Assembly (NCBI GenBank): GCA_012522475.1
Contig: JAAYKH010000001.1
Location: 1-39,558 of the forward strand
Source of the DNA: Chloroflexota bacterium
GTDB taxonomy: Bacteria; Chloroflexota; Anaerolineae; Anaerolineales; Anaerolineaceae
Reading direction: 5' to 3'
Length of the DNA stretch: 39,558 nucleotides
Shown here: in pieces, positions 7,758 through 15,855 of the stretch
Position numbering within the stretch: position 1 is the first letter of the stretch
Layout: every line of letters starts with the position of its first letter
Translations under genes and position numbers: made by a program
Notes under the pieces: generated by a model
Database searches by the model: none
What the model saw: only the letters and a program-made list of their open reading frames with translations
Told to the model about the DNA's origin: nothing

Positions 7758-9019
7758 ATGAATAAATATTTTCATTCTTGCAATCCAAAACGCCTTATCT
7801 GTTTGGCTGCCGTATTAATCTCATTTATTTTCTTGTTCGTTCCTCAAAATGAAGGAGTGGCAGCCCAAGCGCAAAACGCACTCTTTGTCACCTTTATTGA
7901 TGTTGGCCAAGGTGATTGCTCTTTGCTTCGAACAAGTAACGGAACAAATATCCTCATTGATGCTGGCCCGACATCCACTGGACAAGCAGTTCTTTCAAAC
8001 TTGTACGATCAGGGTGTTTCTAGTTTAGATGTAATCATCATAAGTCATAATCATGAAGATCACATCGGCGGTCTACTTACAATTTTTCAATCAGAAATTC
8101 AGGCGGGGAGGTTCTATACAATGGAAGTCATTGTACAACTGCAACCTGCCTAAATGTCTGGTCAGCTATGACAGATCGTGGCATTAACTCATATACGACG
8201 CAAGTAGGAGATTTTTATACTTGGGACACGCTAACTGCAACGATTCTAAATCCACAAGAAACATTAACTGATAATGAGAATGAGGATTCAATTGTGATGA
8301 ACATATCTTTTTCTGGTCATCACATTTTATACGCAGGCGATATCGGTTTTTCAACTGAGTCGTTGTTAATTAATCAAGGGGTATTGTCAAATGTTGACGT
8401 CCTGAAGGTAGCCCACCATGGAAGTGCTTATAGTACCAGCTCCGAGTTTTTAAATGCTGTCGCCCCGCAAAATGCATTGATTTCAGTTGGTAAAAACAAC
8501 TCATATGGACATCCTAACGATGACACACTAAGTCGTTTGATAGCTTCAGGTGCTGACCTGCATCGCACCGATATTGATGGAGATATCGATTTCTTATTTT
8601 CTGAAAATTCACAAGTGAATCCTTTTGTGGAAACAATATTTATTCCCCTGGTATTTGTAAACCACACCTCATCTGCTCCACCATCGCCAAGCTCTATGCC
8701 GGGGGAAAATATTCAATGCAAAACAATTGGACAAGTTGAAATTTGTGCATCGGTATCAAATGCCAATCCACCTAAGTATTCCCATGTAACAGTTTATGGT
8801 CGCTTATTGATAAATAATGTTCCTCAATCAGGCAAATCAATGACAACTAGTTGGCATTATAAAACTACAACATCCTATTGTAATGAAGGAGTTACTGAAT
8901 CGAATGGGATTGCGAATTGCCACCGAAACATTAGTGGTGCAACCGCAGGTTACAAGGTGAATATCGATGTAACAATCGACGGATATTCTATACAAACATC
9001 ATTTACACCCACCAATTAA
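7758..9019 (+). pseudogene. Secreted ComEC/Rec2-like metallo-beta-lactamase-fold hydrolase, frameshifted
   Basis: Two frames form one gene of about 420 residues if one G is restored in the GGGG run at 8105-8108. The ATG at 7758 has AGGAGG 8 nt upstream. Residues about 12-36 are a signal peptide. The MBL core begins with VTFIDVGQGDC and has the metal motif SHNHEDHIGG (His97, His99, Asp101, His102). Without repair the first frame stops at 8153. With it, the text continues QAGEVLYNGSHCTTATCLNVW into the second frame, which carries the family's HILYAGDIG and KVAHHGSAYSTS motifs. The C-terminal 120 residues form a Ser/Pro-rich linker and an immunoglobulin-like domain with paired Cys. Proteins of this type resemble the ComEC nuclease domain but are secreted and lack the channel. 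Base composition differs from the neighbours, which suggests transfer. Confidence 0.75.
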
Positions 9020-9391
9020 CAGAATAATGGGTACACACATCTTAAAGTAAGGGTTTATACACTTAATTTCTTTAGGATTTTCAAATACTAAGTCTTAAGC
9101 CTAACGTTTCGTTAAAAGTATGCCCGTGTCAAGTAATAACCACGTCCCGATCAGTCAACTGCTCTGAACGGTTCGTGCTTTCTTCAATTCGCAACACCTG
9201 AAGCTCATATTAGAAATTTGTAGAGTGTACACTTCCTTTGTGCGCACCATCATTAGATCAAGTAATACCGCCATGGAAACTGTGCTGCAATAAGGTTTTT
9301 CAAACAAGGGCGAAGTAAATCAATGCGCCTCAAAGGACATCAAAGTTGGTTTTAAATTGAAAGCAGAGCAAATGGTAATAGATCTCAAATG
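9020..9391. other. Intergenic stretch without a recognised feature
   Basis: These 372 bases between the ComEC-like gene and the convergent DUF488 gene hold no supported gene, clear promoter or convincing terminator hairpin. Composition rises back to that of the chromosome toward the right end. Confidence 0.5.
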
Positions 9392-9742
9392 CTAATCAAG
9401 GCGGTTCTCCAAGAACTGCTTGAGAACAACCGCGTTGTTATGCTCCTCGTCGTGGGTGCTATAGAGCAGCGTCACATTGCCCTGCCGGAACGATTCTAAA
9501 ATTGGCATCCACGCCTCCTGGTTGGCTTGCAATTCCGCCCGGTAGCGTTCCTGGAATTCGTCCCACTTAGCCGGGTCATGCCCGAACCACTTACGCAGCT
9601 CATTGCTGGGGGCGACCTCTTTCAGCCAGGCATCCATCTTCAACGCCTCTTTTTTCATCCCACGCGGCCATAAGCGTTCAACCAGATAGCGCACCCCATC
9701 GTTTGTTGCAGCACTTTCATAAACACGTTTGAGTTGTATCAT
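9392..9742 (-). CDS. DUF488 family protein
   Basis: This is a 116-residue protein typical of DUF488. It opens with the strand LKRVYE, then has YLVERLWPRGMKKE, WLKEVAPSNELRKWFGHD, and the late strand VTLLYSTHDEEHNNAVVL. The conserved Arg-Pro-Arg/Trp cluster is kept. The biochemical role of the family is not established, though it is often found beside DNA repair or redox genes. Its ATG overlaps the stop of the upstream AlkA gene (ATGA), so it is the last gene of an operon with AlkA and the AhpD-like protein. Confidence 0.88.
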   Translation of the reverse strand: MIQLKRVYESAATNDGVRYLVERLWPRGMKKEALKMDAWLKEVAPSNELRKWFGHDPAKWDEFQERYRAELQANQEAWMPILESFRQGNVTLLYSTHDEEHNNAVVLKQFLENRLD

Positions 9743-10683
9743 AGCGACTCCTTTGAAATCACTCGCATTGATTTTTCATCAATGCCTTTCATAAGCAGAT
9801 GAAAATACACCAGCCCGCCATAATCTTGCCAGGGCAGCAGCACCTGGTTTACCCCTGCGTGGTCAAGCTTGTCAGGCAGGCCCAGCCAGCGCTGCAAGTG
9901 GTTACGGCCGCCGACATCATCGCCGGGGAAGATATGTGTTCGTCCGAGCCCCCGCAAGAGGTAATACTCCGCTGTCCAGCGGCCAACACCCTTCAGTTCG
10001 CACAGGCGGTCAATCGCATCCTGGTCATCCAGCAGTTCAATTGCCTCAAGATCCAACGCACCATCGACAATTAATTGTGCAATTCCCGTAATATAACGGG
10101 CATTTTGGTAGCTGAACTTCATCCTTCGCAAATCTTCAATATCCGCGCTTGCCAGGTCCTGTGGCCGCGGAAAGGCATAATAAACACCGGAATCATTTCG
10201 AAACTCAAGTCCATAGGCTTTCACCAGCTCGTTTAGGATCCGGATGCCCATCGTCAATGTAAGCTGTTGACAGGCGATCGCGTTGACTAATGTCTCAAAA
10301 TAGGTGGGATAGCGCGTCGGTTTAAACCCCTGAAACTTTTCTGCTAGCAGTTTTAAATTTTCATCCTGTACCGCCAGGCGGTAAAAGTCATCCAGCCGTA
10401 AGTTTAAGCCCAGCACCCTTTCCAATGTCATAGTCGCCTGTCTCTCGAAATCCTGGTTCGTTTTTTCAGCCTGAATCGAAACATACAGTTGGGGCGCCTG
10501 CATCGAACCCGACTGCCTGACAGAAATTTCAAAGGGCCTGCCTTCATCATCAACGAGAACCCGTCGGTAGGTCTCGCCGTCCCAACGGTCGACGATATTA
10601 TCCGGGCGACGGCGCAGCGCCCAAACGGTATGATCCAGCCTGAAAGGCGGAACAGGGGTGAGGGTCAATGATCGTTCTTCCAT
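9739..10683 (-). CDS. DNA-3-methyladenine glycosylase II (AlkA-type HhH-GPD)
   Basis: This 314-residue protein has an N-terminal beta-rich domain (about 1-110) and a helix-hairpin-helix GPD glycosylase domain. The hairpin is LCELKGVGRWTAEYYLL (about residues 227-243) and the catalytic aspartate is in IFPGDDVGG (Asp255/256), as in AlkA. It lacks the C-terminal iron-sulfur Cys cluster of the MutY/Nth type and the N-terminal Ada methyltransferase domain seen in some fusions. It removes alkylated purines from DNA as the first step of base excision repair. It lies 64 nt after the AhpD-like gene and overlaps DUF488 by 4 nt. Confidence 0.9.
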   Translation of the reverse strand: MEERSLTLTPVPPFRLDHTVWALRRRPDNIVDRWDGETYRRVLVDDEGRPFEISVRQSGSMQAPQLYVSIQAEKTNQDFERQATMTLERVLGLNLRLDDFYRLAVQDENLKLLAEKFQGFKPTRYPTYFETLVNAIACQQLTLTMGIRILNELVKAYGLEFRNDSGVYYAFPRPQDLASADIEDLRRMKFSYQNARYITGIAQLIVDGALDLEAIELLDDQDAIDRLCELKGVGRWTAEYYLLRGLGRTHIFPGDDVGGRNHLQRWLGLPDKLDHAGVNQVLLPWQDYGGLVYFHLLMKGIDEKSMRVISKESL

Positions 10684-10747
10684 GAATAAGGGGCTACCTC
10701 CTGGGAAATTAATGATTCATCAGGTCAAAACAGCAACCATGAATTTT

Positions 10748-11233
10748 TCACTTAACCGGCGTGCTACTCTTCGCAACAGGGTGGTCTGGCTGGTAAGACC
10801 CGGCCAGCGTGCGGAAACTGATGGCCAATCGATTCCAGGAATTAATCGCAATCACCGCCAGCGTTAAATCAACCAACTCTTTTTCCGAAAAATGCGTCCT
10901 GGCCTGGTTATAGACCTCATCGGGTACATGATCGCGGCCAATTAAGGTAACCGCTTCTGCCCAGGCCAGCGCAGCGCGTTCGCGCACTGTGTAAAACGGT
11001 GCTTCCCGCCAGGCGTTCAGCCCATACAGGCGCTGTTCACTTTCTCCATGGCTGCGTGCATCCTTAGTGTGCATATCAATACAATAAGCACAGCCATTAA
11101 TCTGCGAAGACCGCAGTTTGATCAGCTCTATCAGTTCAGGTTCAAGGCCAGAGTGCTTGATATAAGCTTCCAATTTGCCCAGAATCTGTATGCCCTCAGG
11201 CGCGATTTTGGGGTAGTTCAAGCGTGGTTCCAT
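10748..11233 (-). CDS. AhpD-like carboxymuconolactone decarboxylase family protein
   Basis: This is a 161-residue all-helical protein. The redox motif is INGCAYCIDMHTKDA, with Cys48, Cys51 and His55 arranged as in AhpD alkylhydroperoxidases. I prefer the ATG at 11233 (MEPRLNYPKI), because AGGA lies about 10 nt upstream and homologues start near there; the longer frame to 11269 adds an unlikely leader. It heads a three-gene unit with AlkA and DUF488, which hints at a shared response to reactive or alkylating damage. Confidence 0.87.
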   Translation of the reverse strand: MEPRLNYPKIAPEGIQILGKLEAYIKHSGLEPELIELIKLRSSQINGCAYCIDMHTKDARSHGESEQRLYGLNAWREAPFYTVRERAALAWAEAVTLIGRDHVPDEVYNQARTHFSEKELVDLTLAVIAINSWNRLAISFRTLAGSYQPDHPVAKSSTPVK

Positions 11234-11320
11234 TTGATTCCATCCTATCCTTTCGAGCAAAATCTTCATTTTGAAAATCGCTCAATATTTTTTTGTCATT
11301 CTATTTTCATTTCAATTATA

Positions 11321-11349
11321 ATTCTGGTATATAAGATCAGTTTTGTCAA
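11321..11349 (-). promoter_or_regulatory. Predicted sigma70-type promoter of the AhpD-like/AlkA/DUF488 operon
   Basis: TTGACA (11344-11349) and CAGAAT (11321-11326) are separated by 17 nt, about 90 nt before the AhpD-like start codon. The -35 is perfect and the -10 matches 4 of 6. An extra TATAAT lies just downstream of the predicted -10. Confidence 0.5.
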
Positions 11350-11473
11350 ATTAATCGAGAAACGGTCGCGTTTTAGGGATCAATTGATTTGAAATTTGGG
11401 TGTTTGTGATCACGCACCAACAGATGGATTGCAGTTTATTGCCTCCACCTCTCAGCCGTCAGCTGTTTGTGCC

Positions 11474-12928
11474 TTAAAACGGCCCATAATTAAACATCAC
11501 CGCCAGTGCCAGGAAGATCACCGTCACCGGCAGGATGACAGCCCACAGACGCAGCACCCATTTAAGCCATTTATGATAGGGAATCGCGGTCAGACTGAGG
11601 GCGATCAGCAGCACCGCGTTGGTCGGGTAGACCAGGTTCGAAAAGCCATCTCCAAAAGCGAAGGCGCTCACCGCAATTTGCCGACTCACGCCCACCAGAT
11701 CGGCCAGAGGGGCAATCAACGGGATGATTAGCAAAGCTTTTGCGGAGCCCGAGCTGACAAAAAGCTCCAGCACCAGGGTCACCGCGTAAATCACCAGGGC
11801 CGAAACCAGGGGGCTTGTGGCTGAAAACCGTTGAGAGGCCGCATACAGCATCGTATCCAGGATGCCGCCGGAGGAGATGATTAATTTGATGCTGGCCGCC
11901 ATCATCAGCAGTGGAATGGCAGGCGCAATCCCCAGAAAGCCATCCCAAGCGGCTTTCCAGGCATCCTTGCCAATTCCGGCAATCAAGCCTGCCCCCACGC
12001 CACCCACCAGGAACAAAAGTCCTGAAAGGGGCATCGCCAGGTCATTTAACCCCTCGACCCAGGAAAACACCATCACAACCACTAAAATCAACCCAAAGCA
12101 TGTCGCCATAAAAATGGCAGCCCGTTTTTGACGCGGATCAACCTCTTCTGCCGATACTCGCTGCTCTACGTCAAGCCGCGGTTTTTCCTGGCGATCCTCT
12201 ATGTAAACGGGTGACCGGCTGGGGTCTTCAGCCACCTTTTTTGCATGCCGGGTGAGAAACAACGCCAGCAGCGCATACACAGCCAAAAACAGCACCAGAC
12301 GTGGTGCCCAGCCCGAAAATAGGGGCAATCCGGCCAGCTGTTGTGCGATCCCGATTGTGAAGAAGTTGAATACGGCGGTTGAGAAGCCCACATTGGCCGC
12401 CAGAACCGACATGCCCAGCCCGGTGAGCGAATCCCAGCCCAGGGAATAGGCCAGGGCTATCATAATCGGCACCAGGGGAACCACCTCTTCCAGAATGCCA
12501 AAAAACCCGCCCAGTGCCATGAAGAAAAACGTCAGCACCAGCAAAAGGGTGTATTTTTTCTCGCCAAAGCGCTGCACAATTGTCGCCAGTGCAAAATTGA
12601 GGATACCACTGCGTTCCAGCACCGCAAAAGCCACGCCCACCAGCAGAATAAAGATGATGATGCCAGCAATAGTGAAGCCGTCGGGTGAGAAGAACACCTC
12701 GACCGGGGCGGTGAACCAGCGCCACACCGGCAGCTTGGGCTGGTCGGTAAAACTAAAGGCATTCGGATCAATCACCTCGCCGCGGCCGGGTTCCTCGATG
12801 CGTATAAATTGCCCGGAAGGAATCACCCGGGTCAGGATGCCGGAGAGGATCATTAACGCAAAAATAATCAGCAGCGCCTGTAAAAAAGCCTTGGTGCTGA
12901 TTTGTGCACCAGATTTTGATTCTGCCAT
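11474..12928 (-). CDS. YfcC-family (C4-dicarboxylate/basic amino acid) membrane transporter
   Basis: This is a 484-residue protein with about a dozen membrane segments. The N-terminus contains LSGILTRVIPSGQF, followed by a soluble loop and the family signature LVGVAFAVLERSGIL. FFGILEEVVPLVPIMIALAYSLGWD and the later FVSSGSAKALLIIPL and FGDGFSNLVYPTNAVLL are typical of YfcC/DcuC-like ion-transporter proteins. Family members move dicarboxylates or arginine/ornithine-type amino acids; the substrate here cannot be fixed. AGGAGG lies 8 nt before the ATG and a TATAAT-like box lies near 12977. No partner enzyme is adjacent; the repeat-rich REP locus begins about 100 nt upstream. Confidence 0.88.
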   Translation of the reverse strand: MAESKSGAQISTKAFLQALLIIFALMILSGILTRVIPSGQFIRIEEPGRGEVIDPNAFSFTDQPKLPVWRWFTAPVEVFFSPDGFTIAGIIIFILLVGVAFAVLERSGILNFALATIVQRFGEKKYTLLLVLTFFFMALGGFFGILEEVVPLVPIMIALAYSLGWDSLTGLGMSVLAANVGFSTAVFNFFTIGIAQQLAGLPLFSGWAPRLVLFLAVYALLALFLTRHAKKVAEDPSRSPVYIEDRQEKPRLDVEQRVSAEEVDPRQKRAAIFMATCFGLILVVVMVFSWVEGLNDLAMPLSGLLFLVGGVGAGLIAGIGKDAWKAAWDGFLGIAPAIPLLMMAASIKLIISSGGILDTMLYAASQRFSATSPLVSALVIYAVTLVLELFVSSGSAKALLIIPLIAPLADLVGVSRQIAVSAFAFGDGFSNLVYPTNAVLLIALSLTAIPYHKWLKWVLRLWAVILPVTVIFLALAVMFNYGPF

Positions 12929-13029
12929 GGGGTATTCCTCCTGTTTACAATAAATAACGTGAGGTATTACCTGAATTATAACGATAAATTGGTTTTAGAA
13001 AAAAACTGGTTTTGTAGGCATCCAACCTC

Positions 13030-13180
13030 GTAGTGGGTTGACAGGATGTACCATATGACCCAATTAAAAAAAGAGTCCTTACAATCCAACGATCCGTCAA
13101 CCCACCCTTTGTTCAACATTCATCCTTATGGTGGGTTGGCACATTGTTAATAAAACAAAACCAATTTAAATAGACAAATT
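13030..13180 (+). repeat. REP/BIME element copy 1 (right hairpin lost)
   Basis: It begins GTAGTGGGTTGAC, contains the complementary arm CCGTCAACCCACC (13094-13106), and has the left arm of the second hairpin (GGTGGGTTGG, 13130-13139). It ends after the conserved AT-rich core ACCAATTTAAATAG. The terminal CAACCCACCCTAC is missing here and is replaced by a diverged C-rich stretch (13181-13220). It differs from copy 2 at several bases. Confidence 0.8.
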
Positions 13181-13220
13181 CCGCTGGTTTCCCCGCCGAC
13201 CCCACGGCCACGATCTATCA

Positions 13221-13402
13221 GTAGGGTGGGTTGACGGGACGTACCACATGACCAAATTAAAAAAAGAGCCCTTACAATCTAACTATCCGTCAACCCACCC
13301 TTTGCTCAACATTCATCCTTGTGGTGGGTTGGTACATTGTTAATAAAACAAAACCAATTTAAATAGATAAACCCCACCACATCCCCTACCAACCCACCCT
13401 AC
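13221..13402 (+). repeat. REP/BIME element copy 2 (complete)
   Basis: This 182-bp unit has perfect 13-bp inverted ends, GTAGGGTGGGTTG (13221-13233) and CAACCCACCCTAC (13390-13402). Inside are two stems. GGTGGGTTGACGG (13224-13236) pairs with CCGTCAACCCACC (13287-13299), and GGTGGGTTGG (13323-13332) pairs with CCAACCCACC (13389-13398). Each half therefore presents GTAG 5' of its own hairpin, facing inward, which is the layout of a bacterial interspersed mosaic element made of two inverted REPs. Confidence 0.88.
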
Positions 13403-13524
13403 AACGATCCGTCAACCCACCATTTGCTCAACATTCATCCTTATGGTGGGTTGGTACATTGTTAATAAAACAAAACCAATTTAAATAGATAAACCCCACT
13501 ACTTTCCTTACCAACCCACCCTAC
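13403..13524 (+). repeat. REP/BIME element copy 3 (left REP arm lost)
   Basis: It directly abuts copy 2. It begins inside the element at GATCCGTCAACCCACC, then matches copy 2 nearly base for base through the second hairpin to CAACCCACCCTAC (13512-13524). The left GTAG arm of the first hairpin is absent. It ends 5 bp before the stop end of the RAYT gene. Confidence 0.85.
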
Positions 13525-13529
13525 AGCAC

Positions 13530-14081
13530 TCATTCTCCATAGTCAATGCGATCGATGTCAACATCTAAGCCTTGCCCCCAATCCGAATCATAAACACCCA
13601 ATTTAACATAACGATGAAAACTCGACCAGGACCAATCGCAAACATTTTTCACCAAACCATGCCTTAGCGGATTGTAATGGATATAATGGAAATGGTTTCG
13701 ATAATCCCTCTCATCTCGAATGGTATGCTCCCAAAAACGGCGTTGCCAGATCGTCGCTTCTTTTTTGTGAATTCTGGATGGGTTTCGTTGCTCTTCTTCA
13801 CCGAAAATGCGCAGGTAATTCATAGTAAATAACCGCTTGATTTCACGTATACGCATGGAGTAGTTTGAATCATTAACAGGGAGTGTGATCATTGTATGAA
13901 TGTGGTCTGGCAATACACAAATGGCATCAGTCCTGAATGGGCGGCGTTTCGAAACAAGGCGCCAGACATCACGCAGTATTTGCCGGGCTTCATTTTTTGC
14001 AAGAATGGGTGATCGCCCATAGGTGACCAAAGTGATAAACACTGTCGCACCTTGATTGTGCATACGACGATATTCTGGCAT
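13530..14081 (-). CDS. REP-associated tyrosine transposase (RAYT, Y1/HUH family)
   Basis: This is a 183-residue Y1 transposase. The HUH pair is in LPDHIHTMI (His60, His62). The catalytic tyrosine region is YRNHFHYIHYNPLRHGLV (candidate Tyr133 or Tyr136), and the RAYT-type tail DWSWSSFHRYVKLG follows. RFWEHTIRDERD before the tyrosine is also typical of RAYTs rather than IS200/IS605 TnpA, as are the length and the absence of a TnpB partner. Known RAYTs nick single-stranded REP DNA near a GTAG tetranucleotide beside a hairpin. Here such elements flank the gene on both sides within 20 bp. No frame damage is visible, so it may be active. The ribosome site is weak. Confidence 0.92.
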   Translation of the reverse strand: MPEYRRMHNQGATVFITLVTYGRSPILAKNEARQILRDVWRLVSKRRPFRTDAICVLPDHIHTMITLPVNDSNYSMRIREIKRLFTMNYLRIFGEEEQRNPSRIHKKEATIWQRRFWEHTIRDERDYRNHFHYIHYNPLRHGLVKNVCDWSWSSFHRYVKLGVYDSDWGQGLDVDIDRIDYGE

Positions 14082-14100
14082 AAGCTCATTTTACATTAAA

Positions 14101-14260
14101 GTAGGGTTGACGGGATGTACCGCATGACCAAATTAAAAAAGAATCCTTACAATCCAACCATCCGTCAACCCACCATTTGCTCAACATTTATCCTTATGGT
14201 GGGTTGGCACATTATTAATAATACAAAACTAATTTAAATAGCTTTCCCCATCCACCCTAC
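14101..14260 (+). repeat. REP/BIME element copy 4 (far side of the transposase)
   Basis: It begins GTAGGGTTGACGGG, with 4 bp missing relative to copy 2. It carries the arms GGGTTGACGG (14104-14113) and CCGTCAACCC (14162-14171), the second-hairpin arm GGTGGGTTGG (14198-14207), and ends in CCACCCTAC (14252-14260). Same orientation as the other copies. Its last bases form the stop codon of murJ. Confidence 0.85.
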
Positions 14261-15855
14261 AAGTTTCTCTTAATTCTCCCCAACAATGCCTCCGCGATAC
14301 TCCGCAGTTCGGGCATTTTCGTAACCCACAGCAACCCCACGTAAACCAGCATTCCAACCCCCAACGCGCCAAACAGCTCCAGCAAGCGTGACCGTCCGCC
14401 AACCAGTCCGCGCCAGCCCACCAGAACCGCAGCCATCAACCCCGTCCCCACCGCACTAATGCCCACCCCCTGCCAGATATAAAGTCCTTCCAGCCCCCCC
14501 AACTTCTTACGAATGAGAATCACCAGTGCAATAGCCTCCAGCCCGGTAGCCACCGAATTGGCCAACGCCAGACCGCCGTGGGGCATCCAGCCCAGACGGG
14601 CAAACCAGGCCGAAAACCACAAACTGAGGCCAATATTCAAGCCCATCGCCGCCACCCCCACACTTACCGGGGTGCGCGTATCATGCAGGGCGTAAAAGGC
14701 CCGGCTGAGGATTTCCACCAGTGCGTGCCCGACCAGCCCGGCCGCATACCACAGCAAAGCCCACGCCACCAACTCCGTTGAACGAGCAATAAATTCACCC
14801 CGTTGATACAGCAACTGCACCAGTGGGTAACGCAGCAAAATCAAACCAACCCCCGCCGGCAGTGAAAGCAGGATGATCGCCCGCAGCGTGGAGGCCAGCG
14901 AACGACGCATCTCATCGATCTTCCCCAACGCCACCTGGGCCGAGAAGGTCGGCAGCGAGGCAATCGCCGCCGATTGCGCCACAGCCATCTGCGGCATCAA
15001 CATCAAGCTGAACGCCAGGGTGATCGCCGAAACACTGCCCTCGGGCTGTCCCAACGCGATGATCGTATTGACGATAAAGTTCATCTGCACCACAGCCACG
15101 CCCAGCAAACGCGGGCCCATCAGCTTGAATACCTCCAGCACAGCGCGGTCTTTCAAGCCCAAGAACGCATGGTAAGCCCGCCCGGGCAAATTCGCTAAAG
15201 CGGGAAGTTTAATCAGCAGGTGCAGTAAAGCGCCCAGTACCACGCCAATGGCCAGACGCTGGATGCCCCAATGCTCGGGCAGGAACAACGTCCCCGCAAT
15301 CATCCCCAGGGAGTACATTGCCGGGGCAATCGATGCAATCAGAAAATTCTGGTGCGCATTCAAGATGCCCATCACCAGGCCGCTGACCCCAAACAAGATC
15401 ACCGAGGGCAACATCATCCGGAAGAGTTGCACTGTCAAGGCTTCCTGCACCGGGTCTGATTCTGGCACCAACAAAAACAGGCCGTCGGTCACAATTTGCG
15501 GCGCAAAGATATACGCCAAAACGCTGATGACCACCAGCGCCAAAAACACCAGGTTAACCACGCCCGAGGCCAGGCGCCAGGCGCCAGCGCGATCTTCTTT
15601 GGCCAGGAACCCCGTAAATTTGGGGATGAAGGCCGAACCCAGCGCGCCCCCCGCCACCAGGTTGAACAGCATTTCAACAATACGGTTGGCTGCATTGAAG
15701 GAATCAAAAGCCACCGAGGTGCCAAACGCACGCGTGATCACCATGCCGCGCGCCAAACCAACCAAATTACAGATGATAAAAGCTGCCATGACCGTGCCTG
15801 TGGCGCGCGCGATCTGCTGGTTGGCCGTCGGGGATGTTTTCACCGTTTTATTCAT
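14257..15855 (-). CDS. murJ: Lipid II flippase MurJ (MviN family)
   Basis: This 532-residue membrane protein of about 14 helices belongs to the MOP superfamily. The N-terminal ARGMVITRAFGTSVAFDSFNAANRI and the RAFYALHDTRTPVSVG motif are family hallmarks, and the essential charged residues of the central cavity (Arg in the first helix region, the Arg in RAFYA) are present. It moves lipid II across the cytoplasmic membrane for peptidoglycan synthesis. The start overlaps mazG by 4 nt (ATGA). The stop TAG lies inside the terminal GTAGGGTGG of a REP element, so the C-terminal end (LLGRIKRNL) may have been set by that insertion. The length is still normal. Confidence 0.95.
   Translation of the reverse strand: MNKTVKTSPTANQQIARATGTVMAAFIICNLVGLARGMVITRAFGTSVAFDSFNAANRIVEMLFNLVAGGALGSAFIPKFTGFLAKEDRAGAWRLASGVVNLVFLALVVISVLAYIFAPQIVTDGLFLLVPESDPVQEALTVQLFRMMLPSVILFGVSGLVMGILNAHQNFLIASIAPAMYSLGMIAGTLFLPEHWGIQRLAIGVVLGALLHLLIKLPALANLPGRAYHAFLGLKDRAVLEVFKLMGPRLLGVAVVQMNFIVNTIIALGQPEGSVSAITLAFSLMLMPQMAVAQSAAIASLPTFSAQVALGKIDEMRRSLASTLRAIILLSLPAGVGLILLRYPLVQLLYQRGEFIARSTELVAWALLWYAAGLVGHALVEILSRAFYALHDTRTPVSVGVAAMGLNIGLSLWFSAWFARLGWMPHGGLALANSVATGLEAIALVILIRKKLGGLEGLYIWQGVGISAVGTGLMAAVLVGWRGLVGGRSRLLELFGALGVGMLVYVGLLWVTKMPELRSIAEALLGRIKRNL

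Noticed and set aside
8105-8108. Programmed ribosomal frameshift in the ComEC-like gene
   Set aside because: No slippery heptamer with a downstream pseudoknot is visible, and relatives of this fold are not known to use one.
11396-12953. Several plus-strand open frames across the YfcC gene
   Set aside because: They lie opposite a well-conserved transporter and have no protein-like sequence or ribosome sites.
13530-14081. An IS200/IS605 insertion sequence
   Set aside because: No TnpB and no IS605 ends; the C-terminal DWSWSSFHRY tail and the flanking REP elements fit a RAYT.
13030-14260. Repeats might be a CRISPR array
   Set aside because: Units are 120-180 bp, few, with internal hairpins and no regular unique spacers; they flank a RAYT gene.
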